From: Microtetraspora niveoalba
GTDB lineage: Bacteria > Actinomycetota > Actinomycetes > Streptosporangiales > Streptosporangiaceae
DNA: 64,000 nucleotides
Assembly (NCBI RefSeq): GCF_001570405.1
Contig: NZ_BBYM01000017.1
Location: 124,001 to 188,000, forward strand
Direction of reading: 5' to 3'
The position numbers and the translations under genes were made by a program. Position 1 is the first letter of the stretch. Each line of letters starts with the position of its first letter. Below the pieces are notes generated by a model, which was not told the origin of the DNA, searched no databases, and saw only the letters and a program-made list of their open reading frames with translations. This document shows, piece after piece, positions 17,194-25,746 of the stretch.

Positions 17194-17607
17194 GTGAGCG
17201 AGGATGGCGTCCCACCGTCCGTTCCCGGCACGGCCAAGGAGCTCACGTTCTCCTTGGCCGACCTGCCCGACGTGCGCGAGTTCGCCGCGGTGCAGGCGCG
17301 CAGCCAGGGGATGCGGGAGGACGCCGTCGGCGACTTCGTCGTCGCGCTGAACGAGGTGGCGACGAACGCCGTGACCCATGGTGCAGAGGAGGCGCGGCTG
17401 CGCCTGTGGGGCGACCGCGACGCCCTGGTCGTGGACATACACGACGAGGGCAGGGAGTGGCGGCCGGAGGGCCCGCCCGGACGCGCCGCCCCGCCCGAGA
17501 ACGCCACCCGCGGCATGGGCCTGTGGGTGGCCCGCAAGCTCAGCACCGACATCTGCATCGAAACGGGGAGCAACGGGACCACCGTCACGATGCGTTTCAG
17601 CGTCTGA
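17194..17607 (+). CDS. RsbW-like anti-sigma serine kinase (HATPase)
   Basis: A GHKL-type ATPase domain. The N-box is ALNEVATNAVTHG, the G1 box region VDIHDEG and the G2-like motif GMGLWVARKLS. Such kinases hold the sigma factor and phosphorylate the STAS protein. GTG 17194 follows GGGAGGCGTTACCC; the frame also starts at ATG 17077, overlapping the sigma stop (ATGA), adding 39 residues unlike the family. Either way it is coupled to or directly follows the sigma gene. NDH-2 begins 18 bp after it. Confidence 0.88.
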   Translation: MSEDGVPPSVPGTAKELTFSLADLPDVREFAAVQARSQGMREDAVGDFVVALNEVATNAVTHGAEEARLRLWGDRDALVVDIHDEGREWRPEGPPGRAAPPENATRGMGLWVARKLSTDICIETGSNGTTVTMRFSV

Positions 17608-17625
17608 CAGGGGTAGTAGCCCCCC

Positions 17626-18960
17626 ATGACTGTTCCCCGCATACTCGTGGTCGGCGGCGGCTACGTCGGCATGTACGCGGCGCTGCGGCTGCAGCGCAGA
17701 CTCCGCCGCGCGGAGGCCCGCATCACGGTCGTCAACTACGACTCCTACATGACCTATCAGCCGTTCCTGCCCGAGGCCGCGGCCGGGAGCATCGAGCCCA
17801 GGCACGTCGTCGTGCCGCTGCGCCGGGTGCTCTCGCGGTGCGAGATCCTCAACGGCACCATCCTGCGGGTCAGCCTCGCCGAGAAGATCGCCGAGTTCCG
17901 GCCGCACGAGGGGGCGGAACGGGTGCTCGGCTTCGACTACCTGGTGTTCTCTCCCGGGTCGATCTCGCGGGTGCTGCCGATCCCCGGCCTCGCCGAGCGG
18001 GGGATCGGGTTCAAGACCGTGGAAGAGGCCATCCACCTGCGCAACCACGTCCTCGGCAAGCTCGACGTCGCCGCGTCCAGCTCCGACGAGCGGCTCCGCA
18101 GGCGCGCGCTCACGTTCGTCTTCGTCGGCGCCGGATTCGCGGGAGTCGAGGCGCTCGGCGAGCTGGAGGACATGGTCAGCGACGCCGTCAAGTACTTCCA
18201 CGGCCTGCGCCGGCAGGACATGCGCTGGTTCCTCATCGAGGCGACCGACCGCATCCTGCCCGAGGTGGGGCTGGACATGGGCCGCTGGACCGCCGAACAG
18301 CTCCGCAGGCGCGGCATCGACGTCCGGCTGCGCACCCGGCTGCTGTCGGCCGAGAACGGGCACATCGTCCTGGACGACGGCGAGGAGTTCGACTGCGAGA
18401 CCCTCGTCTGGACCGCCGGCGTCAAGCCGCACCCGCTGGTCCGATCGGGCGACCTGCCGCTCGACTCCAGGGATCGGGTGCTCGCCGACGAGTTCCTGCA
18501 GATCAAGGGAACCCGGTTCGCGTTCACGGCCGGCGACACCGCCGCCGTCCCCGACCTCACCCGGCCGGGCGAGTTCTGCCCGCCCAACGCCCAGCACGCC
18601 GTACGGCAGGCCCGGCGGATGGCCGACAACATCCTGGCCACGATCAGGAGCCGGCCGTGCAAGCCGTACCGGCACAGGAACGCGGGCGCGGTGGCCGCGC
18701 TGGGGCTGCGCAAGGGCGTCGCCCAGATCTACGGCCGGGAGCTGCGCGGGATGGTGGCCTGGCTGATGCACCGGAGCTACCACCTGTCGCGGATGCCCAC
18801 CTTCAACCGCAAGTCCCGCATCCTGGCGGACTGGACGCTCGCCCTGTTCTTCCGCAGGGAGATCGTGTCGCTCGGCGCACTCCAGCGGCCGCGCGAGGAG
18901 TTCGAGCTCGCCGCCCGGACCACGCCGCACACGCCCGCCCGCGAGCCCGTCGGCCGCTGA
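17626..18960 (+). CDS. Type II NADH:quinone dehydrogenase family FAD oxidoreductase
   Basis: 444 aa with two dinucleotide folds: RILVVGGGYVGMYAALRLQ at the N-terminus for FAD and FVFVGAGFAGVEALGEL near 165 for NADH. The late motif AGDTAAVPDLT closes the FAD site, and MTYQPFLPE is typical of the NDH-2 family. It would pass electrons from NADH to menaquinone without proton pumping, as a peripheral membrane protein. Its location after the kinase gene suggests co-transcription with the SigB block. Confidence 0.87.
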   Translation: MTVPRILVVGGGYVGMYAALRLQRRLRRAEARITVVNYDSYMTYQPFLPEAAAGSIEPRHVVVPLRRVLSRCEILNGTILRVSLAEKIAEFRPHEGAERVLGFDYLVFSPGSISRVLPIPGLAERGIGFKTVEEAIHLRNHVLGKLDVAASSSDERLRRRALTFVFVGAGFAGVEALGELEDMVSDAVKYFHGLRRQDMRWFLIEATDRILPEVGLDMGRWTAEQLRRRGIDVRLRTRLLSAENGHIVLDDGEEFDCETLVWTAGVKPHPLVRSGDLPLDSRDRVLADEFLQIKGTRFAFTAGDTAAVPDLTRPGEFCPPNAQHAVRQARRMADNILATIRSRPCKPYRHRNAGAVAALGLRKGVAQIYGRELRGMVAWLMHRSYHLSRMPTFNRKSRILADWTLALFFRREIVSLGALQRPREEFELAARTTPHTPAREPVGR

Positions 18961-18981
18961 TCCCGGAACCCGGGGGCCCGA

Positions 18982-19075
18982 GGAACGTCGTCAGTCGCTC
19001 GGCGGTGCGGCGCTGATCTCGGAACCCGTGGGGGTCCGCGGAACGTCGTCAGTCGCTCGGCGGTGCGGCGCTGAT
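18982..19075. repeat. 36-bp perfect direct repeat across the 3' end of the CBS gene
   Basis: Copies at 18982-19017 and 19040-19075 (GGAACGTCGTCAGTCGCTCG onward) are identical, and similarity extends about 18 bp further left. The right copy contains the last codons and stop of the CBS-pair gene; the left copy is an extra, untranslated duplicate between the convergent NDH-2 and CBS genes. Confidence 0.85.
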
Positions 19076-19468
19076 GTCCGACAGCGCCGAGGTGGGATCC
19101 CACTCCACCGCCAGGTCGCCGAGGGAGACGATGCCGATGGCGTGCCCCTTCTCCACGACGGGTACGCGGCGGATCGCCTTCTCGCGCATCAACCGGACCA
19201 CGTCGTCGGCGTCCTGATCCGGGCTCACGGTCACGACGTGCGTCGAGCACAGCGCCCCGATCGGGGTCACGCTCATGTCACGCGTCTCGGCGACCGCCCG
19301 GACGACGATGTCGCGGTCGGTGACCACGCCTCGCAGCCGGTCGCCCTTGGTCACGAGGACGTCGCCGATCGCCTGGTCGCGCATGAGCTTGGCCGCCCGC
19401 ACCACCGGCGTGTCCTCGGGCAGCGTCACCGGATCGGGAGTCATGACGTCGCGTGCCTTCTGCTTCAT
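19049..19468 (-). CDS. CBS-domain pair protein
   Basis: 139 aa, two CBS motifs: residues 1-60 (MTPDPVTLPEDTPVVRAAKLM, then VTDRDIVVRAVA) and 70-125 (VVTVSPDQDADDVVRLMREKAIRRVPVV). Bateman modules bind adenosyl nucleotides and sense energy state; free-standing versions are often stress induced. The ATG at 19468 follows AAGGGGCTGATCTTC; the frame extends to 19600 without coding character. It converges on NDH-2 and ends inside a 36-bp direct repeat. Confidence 0.88.
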   Translation of the reverse strand: MKQKARDVMTPDPVTLPEDTPVVRAAKLMRDQAIGDVLVTKGDRLRGVVTDRDIVVRAVAETRDMSVTPIGALCSTHVVTVSPDQDADDVVRLMREKAIRRVPVVEKGHAIGIVSLGDLAVEWDPTSALSDISAAPPSD

Positions 19469-19876
19469 GAAGATCAGCCCCTTCCGTCTCTCCCCGCCCT
19501 TGTCGGGTCTCGGACGGTTTCTGTCTCGGCCGGTTTCTGGGGGAACTCCGCTTCCGGGGGAACGCCTGCCGTGTGGTGGCCGATCCGGGGGTTCTCTCAT
19601 TCGAGCGGGCTCCGATCGTCTCCGGCGGCCGCCGGGCTCCCATCTGTTCCCGGAGCCGCCGACCGATCCCCGCCCCGGCGGCCGGCGCCGGGGCTCGTAC
19701 GGGCACCGGCGCGGTCGGCGTCGCGTCTCGGGTCGGTGCCGAGGGGCGCGAACCGGGGGTCCGGGGCTCGACGTGCCCGGACCGGGACGGCCTCGGACCT
19801 CGGAAGACCGGGGACCGGAGCGATCGGGGGGACGCGGGCCTGGGGGACATGATCACCCGATCGGGCGGGCGGGGGG
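19469..19876. other. 408-bp region without a convincing gene
   Basis: Very GC-rich and reads open in several frames, but none shows a family match or coherent start. It lies upstream of the CBS gene and downstream of the small membrane protein on the - strand. Confidence 0.45.
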
Positions 19877-20062
19877 TCAGCGCCGAGCACGGGAGCGCCA
19901 GCCCCCGCGCCAGGCGCTCGCCGTACCGATCCCGGCCTGGTGCAGCGCCAGCAGGCACAGACCGAGCGCGATGAGCGCGGTCGTGCCGATGCCGAGTCCC
20001 ACGTCGAGGAGATCGAACAGGAAGGCGATCCCGAAGACGATCGCGGCGACGACGGCTAACAT
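19877..20062 (-). CDS. Small two-helix membrane protein
   Basis: 61 aa. Two hydrophobic helices (about 1-19 and 24-43) are followed by a basic tail (WRGGWRSRARR), which suggests a cytoplasmic C-terminus. No family recognised. It lies 8 bp downstream of the next gene on the same strand, so it is probably the last gene of a three-gene operon. Confidence 0.6.
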   Translation of the reverse strand: MLAVVAAIVFGIAFLFDLLDVGLGIGTTALIALGLCLLALHQAGIGTASAWRGGWRSRARR

Positions 20063-20069
20063 GCGGGCC

Positions 20070-20768
20070 TCACTTTCCGGTCAACCGAGTGAGCAGCGTC
20101 CTGTACTCGCGCAGCGCGAGCCGCAACTCCTCGGTGTCCTTGACGTCGGGGTTCTTCCAGTGGTCGGCCAGGCTGTGCCGCCGTTCGGTGATGGCGGAGA
20201 CCGCCTCGCCGACGAGGGCGTCCGCCTGTTCGACCGAGCCGCGCGGATCGTCGACGAACGCGGCCTTGATGTCGCGCCATCGACGGTCCACGTCGATCCC
20301 GGCGAACTCCTGCCCGGTGTCCGCGCCCTCCTGCCCGGCGTCGCGGCTGTCCTCGCCTGTCACGCCGGTACGGCCCGGATCCCGGCTCGTCCCGCCGGGG
20401 CGGCCCGCCGCGAGCACGTCCCCTTGCGCCGGTACGGCGGCCCGCTCTCTCCCCGGCCGCTCGAAGCCGCCCGATCGCGCGGCGCCCGTCGCGTCACGTG
20501 CCGGGGTCTGAGGCATCGCGTCCTCACGGCGTACCGGCGCGCTCGGTTCGAAGCCCTCCGGGGCCACCGGCGCACCCCGGCCCCCTGCCTCGCCGGTGTC
20601 CCAGGTCGCTTCCGCCTCCTCGGGGGAGTAGACGGGACCCGGGCCCTCGAACCTGCTGTGCCGCTCGGCCTGCCCCTCCGAACCGGCGTCCCGCCGGATC
20701 CCGACCGGCTCCTCGCCGGTCGCGGCCCGGCCGTTGCCGTACCTGGAGTCGTAACGGTCCCTCTCCAT
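20070..20768 (-). CDS. Hypothetical soluble protein with C-terminal FVDxP domain
   Basis: 232 aa. Residues 1-150 are disordered, polar and Gly/Pro/Arg-rich. The last 75 residues form a predicted helical domain (RWRDIKAAFVDDPRGSVEQA, then TEELRLALREYRTLLTRL). The same pattern occurs in the neighbouring upstream gene. ATG 20768 overlaps that gene's stop (TGATG). Function unknown; it may bind or regulate its membrane-anchored paralogue. Confidence 0.75.
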   Translation of the reverse strand: MERDRYDSRYGNGRAATGEEPVGIRRDAGSEGQAERHSRFEGPGPVYSPEEAEATWDTGEAGGRGAPVAPEGFEPSAPVRREDAMPQTPARDATGAARSGGFERPGRERAAVPAQGDVLAAGRPGGTSRDPGRTGVTGEDSRDAGQEGADTGQEFAGIDVDRRWRDIKAAFVDDPRGSVEQADALVGEAVSAITERRHSLADHWKNPDVKDTEELRLALREYRTLLTRLTGK

Positions 20769-21361
20769 CAGTGATCAGCCTCCCTGGCACTGGAACGTAC
20801 GGCGCGGTGGCCGTCGGACTCGGCCGGCACTTCGTCGAGCAGCTCCTGGAAGAGCGCGCGGTAGTGGACCATGGCCTGGCGCAGCTCCTCGGTGGTGGCG
20901 TCCCGCCTGGCCGCGCGCCTGCTGATGTCGTGCGCCTTGCGGTAGTGGTCGAGCGTCGAGGCGTGCTCGACCGACAGGTCGCTGAGGCGCTGCTCGAAGT
21001 TCTCGGTCGGGTAGCCGCGATCGCCCATCACGGACGTGACCAGAGTGTCGGCCTCGGTCACCGCGAAGCCCGGGGCGTCGACGAAGCGCTCCTGGACCTC
21101 GCTCCACTTCCGCGCGTAGGAGTTCCTCGCCTCCTGCGTGAGGGGGCGGAGGTCGAGCCGGGAGTGCCGCTGTTCGCGAGCCCGCAGCTCCTCCTCGGCC
21201 TCTCTCCGGCTGTCGCGCTCCCGCACCGTACGTTCGTACTCCGGGCCGAAGCGATCTTGCAGGCGGCGCCGGCGGTTCAGGTTGGTCATCATGACGTAAC
21301 CCACCGCGAGGATCACCACCACGATGGCAATGGCTACGACGAGCCATGCGACGGGGGTCAT
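20768..21361 (-). CDS. Membrane-anchored protein with FVDxP domain
   Basis: 197 aa starting at ATG 21361 after GGAGGCTTGT; the frame runs open to 21922 but is non-coding there. One N-terminal transmembrane helix (VAWLVVAIAIVVVILAVGYV) precedes a charged helical segment and a domain with RKWSEVQERFVDAPGFAV, an ADTLV motif and TEELRQAMVHYRALFQELL. It is paralogous to the C-terminus of the next gene. It overlaps that gene by one base. No known function. Confidence 0.78.
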   Translation of the reverse strand: MTPVAWLVVAIAIVVVILAVGYVMMTNLNRRRRLQDRFGPEYERTVRERDSRREAEEELRAREQRHSRLDLRPLTQEARNSYARKWSEVQERFVDAPGFAVTEADTLVTSVMGDRGYPTENFEQRLSDLSVEHASTLDHYRKAHDISRRAARRDATTEELRQAMVHYRALFQELLDEVPAESDGHRAVRSSAREADH

Positions 21362-21455
21362 ACAAGCCTCCAGAGATGAGTGCGTTGTCGCTTCGCACTG
21401 CCCTGGATACGGGCCTTCAAGCGCACGGACCGAGTCGAAAGCGACGGTCAAGCGC

Positions 21456-21480
21456 GCGTAATGCCGGGTTTCCCGGGTAG
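21456..21480 (+). promoter_or_regulatory. Candidate SigB-type promoter before the DUF6458 gene
   Basis: GCGT (21456-21459), 15 bp, then GGGTAG (21475-21480) fits GNNT-N14-16-GGGTAY except for the last base, 31 bp before the ATG at 21512. A SigB-family sigma factor is encoded 4.4 kb away. Confidence 0.35.
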
Positions 21481-21511
21481 CCCGGACGGTCACCGCAAGA
21501 GGAGGCAAACC

Positions 21512-21790
21512 ATGGGATTCGGAGCAAGTCTTGCGTTCATCGCCGTCGGCGCGGTCCTCGCCTTCGCCGTCAACTGGGACGTCCCCGGCATCGACCTGCA
21601 CGTGATCGGGTGGATCCTCATCGCCGTCGGCGCCGTGGGAGCGCTGCTGACCGGTCTCTACACGCGCCGGCCCCGCACCGACGAGACGGTCGAGGTGGTC
21701 GAACCCGACACCGTGTACACCCCTGAGCCGACCGTCGAACCCCACGTCCACGTGCATGAGGAGAACCGCCGCATCCACCGGCACGACTGA
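21512..21790 (+). CDS. DUF6458 family small membrane protein
   Basis: 92 aa. Two transmembrane helices (about 3-19 and 31-49) with the typical GASLAFIAVGAVLAFAV and DVPGIDLHVIGWILIAVG pattern. A polar, His-rich tail follows (PHVHVHEENRRIHRHD), which might bind metal. Start ATG 21512 follows AAGAGGAGG. Function of the family is unknown; it is common in actinobacteria. Confidence 0.82.
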   Translation: MGFGASLAFIAVGAVLAFAVNWDVPGIDLHVIGWILIAVGAVGALLTGLYTRRPRTDETVEVVEPDTVYTPEPTVEPHVHVHEENRRIHRHD

Positions 21791-22226
21791 GACGGCCCGG
21801 AGCCGGGATCTCACCGACGTTTCGCTGCCGGGGAGGCGGTAGGGCGGCGGCTTCGGTGCGCCGGCGGGCTGGACATGGCGACGGCCCGGCCGGGAGCCCG
21901 CCGCGTGCGGGAGTCGGGTCACCGCTCATGGCCGTCGCGGACAGAGAGTCTCGTTCGGACGTACGGCACAGCCATTGCGGGCGCGGGCCGCCTTCACGGT
22001 CTCCGTCGGTGTCGCTCGATGGGGGGCGCCGGGAAATGCCGGTATGCCGATCCCGATCTCGCTCCGGCCGCACCGGCCGCTCCGGCCGCTCCGGAGGCGA
22101 CCGGCTATGGCGACGAGGCGGAACTCGTCGAGGAGGTCGGGACCTCGTCACGGCGGCGGAACTCGCCGAGGAGGTCGGAACAGACCGCCTGCCGCGCGGG
22201 CGCCGTACGCCAGGCGAGCGGCCGTG
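21791..22226. other. 436-bp region with a 24-bp direct repeat
   Basis: No convincing gene. GGCGGAACTCGTCGAGGAGG occurs at 22117 and again, with one change, at 22155 (24-bp units, 38 bp apart). Confidence 0.5.
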
Positions 22227-22652
22227 TCACTCGGGTGTCTCCAGCACGGCCAGCGCCTCCGCGAGAACGGCGGCGACATGGGACTCCGCGGTGGCCGGAA
22301 CCTCGTGAAAGCCACGCTCGGGGTCGTAGGCGATGTCGAGGCCGTTGTCGACGAGACGGCCGGCCCAGCGCAGCGCCGTGTTGAGCTTCTCCTTAGGGAC
22401 CGTACGGCCCTGCGCCACCGAGGACAGATTGCGGAGATTGGTGGCGGGCCCCGACTGGTTGTGTTCGCGGCGCAGCTTCCAGGGAAGGGCCCGGCTGTGG
22501 TCGGTCATCCGCTTGGAGAGCCCGGCCGCTCTCTTCGCCTGGAGGATGCCGGACTCCGTCACGCCGAACCGGGCGGCGAGGTCCGCGTTCGACCATCCGG
22601 CCGCGGCCAGCCGGGCCAGTTCCTCATGATCTACCAGCGGTTTTCTTCCCAT
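22227..22652 (-). CDS. Helix-turn-helix DNA-binding protein of unknown function
   Basis: 141 aa. The N-terminus has a likely HTH (ELARLAAAGWSNADLAARFGVTESGI, residues 11-36). The middle is basic, and the C-terminus is helical with GRLVDNGLDIAYDPERGFHEV. Small HTH proteins of this layout occur in actinobacteriophages and integrative elements, though I cannot name a family. It sits 89 bp from tRNA-Pro, just outside the integrase remnant. Confidence 0.6.
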   Translation of the reverse strand: MGRKPLVDHEELARLAAAGWSNADLAARFGVTESGILQAKRAAGLSKRMTDHSRALPWKLRREHNQSGPATNLRNLSSVAQGRTVPKEKLNTALRWAGRLVDNGLDIAYDPERGFHEVPATAESHVAAVLAEALAVLETPE

Positions 22653-22741
22653 GATCGACAGCTTAGGCCCGCCGAGGGACGACGTGTACGCACGTGGGCG
22701 GAATCTGCGCTAAGGTTGGTGTCGCTCGGCCAGCCGGGCAA

Positions 22742-22815
<74 letters not shown>

Positions 22816-22821
22816 CAGTAA

Positions 22822-22869
22822 AACAAGGCCTGTCGGCCGGGGCAAGAGCCCTGGTCAGCAGGCCTTGTT
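22822..22869. terminator. Terminator between tRNA-Pro and the integrase remnant
   Basis: A perfect 11-bp inverted repeat (AACAAGGCCTG at 22822 and CAGGCCTTGTT at 22859) with a 26-nt loop. The A- and T-rich ends make it usable from both strands. Confidence 0.7.
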
Positions 22870-22897
22870 GCTGTGTTGTGGGTGTCCTTGCGATCAG

Positions 22898-23739
22898 CTA
22901 GACGGCCCTGAGCCGGGGACCATCTGGGGACCGTCTGACCGCGAGATGGGCGCTGAGCGCGGCCCCAGCCTCCGAGATCGAGCGCATGTCGGGGTGAAGA
23001 TATCTCTGGGTCGTCGTCAGGGATCCATGTCCGGCGATCTTCCTGAGCACGTGGACCGGAACGCCGGCGTCGGCCATCCAGGTGAGACCCGTGTGCCGCA
23101 GATCATGCCGGCGAAGGTGTTCGTAGCCGAGGCGTGTCACCTCGTCATCCCAATGGGTGGCGTCTCTGAGCACCGCGGTGGTGATGCGTCCGCCCCGAGG
23201 GCCGGTGAACAGCCGGGCGGAAGGGTTCGAGCCGAGAGCATCCAGACGCCGGGCAACCAGGTCACGCACTTCCACGATCAGCGGGACGACGCGCGCACGC
23301 TTCCCCTTCGTCCCCTTGTCCACGGCCCCGCCAGGGCTGGGAGTCGTCTGCCGACGCACGGTCCACGTCCACGCCTTGCGGTCGATATCGCCTACCCTGA
23401 CCCCGGAGACCTCACCGATGCGGGCAGCTGTACAGGCGGCGAAGATGACCACGTCACCCCAGCCCGCGTACCTGTCCGCCGATCGCTCGACCAGAGCGGC
23501 GGCGAGCTTGGAGAGAGTCTCCCAATCGGGCAGTGCCAGCGATCGAGGGTCATCCAGTTCGTCCTCTGCCCGCTGATACTCCCGCTGCCAGCCGGTCACC
23601 CGTGCAGGGTTGCGATCGATGATCCCGTCACGCACCGCCTGTTCCATGACCCGGACGAGCGTCCCAGTTCCTCGACGAGAGTGTCGACCTGCAAGCGGTT
23701 GAACATCGTGTCGTCGTAGGGATCGATGTGTCCGATCAT
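22898..23739 (-). pseudogene. Tyrosine integrase, frameshifted and 5'-truncated
   Basis: The catalytic domain is intact (249 codons from 23647): first Arg in TAARIGEV, then HDLRHTGLTW, GHGSLTTTQRYLHPD with the Tyr. Upstream, a different frame from ATG 23739 reads MIGHIDPYDDTMFNRLQVDT and then slips into the main frame at TLVRVMEQAV (about 23660). So one frameshift separates the core-binding fragment from the catalytic part, and most of the arm-binding domain is missing. The C-terminus faces tRNA-Pro 83 bp away, the usual layout for tRNA-targeting elements. Confidence 0.8.
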
Positions 23740-23963
23740 GGGGAAAGCAATGCGATTAGTGCTTCGATAGCTGACGCGTGAATGCCTTGCCGGCCACGAG
23801 CAACGATCGTTCCGCTGTACTCCTGCACTCGATACGCGATCACAGGATCAGGGTTGCATAGGGGCCGCCACTGCGGCGGGTCCATGTTGTGGCCGAACCG
23901 GGCTACCGGCCCGGGGCTCGCGGTGATGCCAGGCGTAAATCTGTACAGCAGTCCGTACAGCAA
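23736..23963 (-). CDS. Small ORF overlapping the integrase fragment
   Basis: 75 codons. Its TGA overlaps the ATG of the integrase fragment (ATGA). No family recognised; it may be an excisionase-position accessory gene or chance. Confidence 0.3.
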   Translation of the reverse strand: MLYGLLYRFTPGITASPGPVARFGHNMDPPQWRPLCNPDPVIAYRVQEYSGTIVARGRQGIHASAIEALIALLSP

Positions 23964-24448
23964 CGCGGCCTTACACGATCACACGCCACCGGCCCGCGTC
24001 TACCATCTGAGCAAGCAGGGATGCTGCTGACGACGCATCTACCCTTCCCTTGTAAGTAGAAGGTCGGGTGCGTGACCAACTGCGTGACAACGGCGATGGA
24101 CAACCATGGATGCTGGCGGACGACAGCAGACGATCCCCGCAGGTGGCGACTCTGTGAGACCAGTTCGAGCGCGTTTCGTCGTTGCCTGATAAGGAACAGG
24201 TTGGAAACGGCGTGCCTAACTGTCGGCCGCGCCGCATTCAGGTCCGCACGCAGCAGGTGTTCGGCACACCCGCCAACGTCGGCGTCTTCACGGCTGGGCC
24301 AATACCACATGCAATCCCCTCTTAAGCCGGTTGCAAGAGGCCCGCCCCAGACTTCATTCGCCGATGAGCAATGTCTGACCAGTTTGGCCGTTGCTGGCGG
24401 CAAGCAGAGATACGGGCGCCGGAGAGTTTCTCAGAAGGGATGTATCCC
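23964..24448. other. 485-bp region, probable element debris
   Basis: No credible gene. The segment near 24070 reads VTNCVTT on the + strand, similar in style to the VTQFVTQ segment at 46.3 kb, a sequence type common next to integrase attachment sites. Confidence 0.35.
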
Positions 24449-24916
24449 ATGGCCATCAAGTCTTCGAGTGGACGCACAATCGCTGCTTTGACGGTCGGCG
24501 TGCTCGCCGGGTCCCTCTTTGCGGCGGGCGGCATGGCCGCCGCATCCTCAGACTCCGGCGTCATCAACGCTTGCGTCAAGAACGGGTCGGGCGACGTCCG
24601 CATCGTCGCCGAGACGACCACGTGCAGGGCCAACGAACGCAAGCTTTCATGGAATGAGAACATCCCACAGGGGCCGGCCGACTCGATCAAGGCGAGCGTC
24701 GAGCACGGGGACTTTAACTTCCCCGGCTCGGGCAACAAGATCGTCTACTGCCCCAGCGGGAAGACCGCGACGGGCGGAGGATTCTTCCTGGACGAGCCCG
24801 CGGAGAACGGCCGGGAGATCATCGCGAGTGCTCCTTTGGTGGCCAAGGACAAGCCAACGGGCTGGCTGGCCGTCGCCAGGAAGGCTAAGGGAACCGTCTA
24901 CGTGATCTGTGTCTGA
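24449..24916 (+). CDS. Secreted protein of unknown function
   Basis: 155 aa from ATG 24449 (AGAAGGGA at -8). The signal peptide is MAIKSSSGRTIAALTVGVLA followed by GSLFAAGGMAAA. The mature part starts SGVINACVKNGSGDVRIVAE, a motif frequent at the start of actinobacterial secreted or collagen-like proteins. It continues with a beta-rich region having Cys at IVYC and at the very end (YVICV). Codon use is slightly less GC-rich than region 1. It stands alone in the island. Confidence 0.72.
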   Translation: MAIKSSSGRTIAALTVGVLAGSLFAAGGMAAASSDSGVINACVKNGSGDVRIVAETTTCRANERKLSWNENIPQGPADSIKASVEHGDFNFPGSGNKIVYCPSGKTATGGGFFLDEPAENGREIIASAPLVAKDKPTGWLAVARKAKGTVYVICV

Positions 24917-25330
24917 TATCCACTCGGCAGGCTCCCGAATGCCCAGGCAAGCCCGCAGGTAGATGATCCAGGGGTGATTCACGGACTCGAAATCCTCCAT
25001 TGCGAGTGCGTGAGGAAGTCGGCGAAGTGAGCGAAACATCCGCAATCTTGAGAGCCGCGTCCTCTTAGCACTGAAAGCCACCGTCGATGTGCAGAGTGTG
25101 TCGGAGGCCACCGTGAACGAGATGAGGAACCAGCTCGGAACCTGGAACTCATATGCGCGCAGCGGTGCGCACATGTGATGCGCCCGCGGACCTGAGGGAG
25201 CTGACGAATATCGGCATGCGAATGTTCGGCGAGGCTAACTCACCCTCAGGGGTCGGGGAGGGGCGTCCCGCCGCGACCGTGAACTCGAACATGTGCGGAT
25301 CATTCGGTGGAGGAGGCGCGGGTGCGGATC
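24917..25330. other. 414-bp region without an identified gene
   Basis: Short coding-like stretches occur (for example TVNEMRNQLGTWNSYARSG near 25120, + strand), but without start or family. Probably decayed sequence. Confidence 0.35.
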
Positions 25331-25720
25331 GCCTCCGTGGACGCCGCAGTTCCACGCACGGGAGCGGCTGCATCCGCTGGCAGCACGACGGATTCCCCAT
25401 CCCCGGAGATTCCGGCGAGGTTCTGGTGCGGGACGCCGTCTGCCTGCTGGACATCCCCACCCACAAGACCGGTACCTCGTTCACCAAGCCCGTCGACCCC
25501 CTGCTCGGCAAGGCGATCGAGGCATGGCAGGAGCTCCGGCCGCAGCAGCCGAAGATGCTCGACCGCAAGACCAGCGAGCACGTGGACTTCCTGTTCGCCC
25601 ACCGGGCCAAGCGTCTCGCCAACACCTACATCAACACCGCAGTCATACCATCGCTCTGTCGCAAGGCCGGCGTCCCGACCGCCGATGTCCGGGGCAACAT
25701 CGCCAGCCACCGGGCCTGTC
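25330..25720 (+). pseudogene. Tyrosine recombinase fragment (Tn554-type site-specific integrase)
   Basis: About 120 codons match the middle of large actinobacterial site-specific recombinases: IRWQHDGFPIPGDSGEVL, LLDIPTHKTGTSFTKPVDPL, HVDFLFAHRAKRLANTYIN and DVRGNIASHRA. It breaks just after SHRA, before the last catalytic residues, where an IS3 remnant begins on the other strand. There is no start codon. Confidence 0.7.
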
Positions 25721-25746
25721 AATCCCCTGAAAGCGTGGAGACGGTC

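Noticed and set aside
16963-18930. 655-codon - strand frame opposite the kinase and NDH-2 genes
   Set aside because: Shadow of two well-supported genes.
23903-24403. 166-codon - strand frame
   Set aside because: No domain, unusual Cys/Arg runs, no RBS; lies in element debris.
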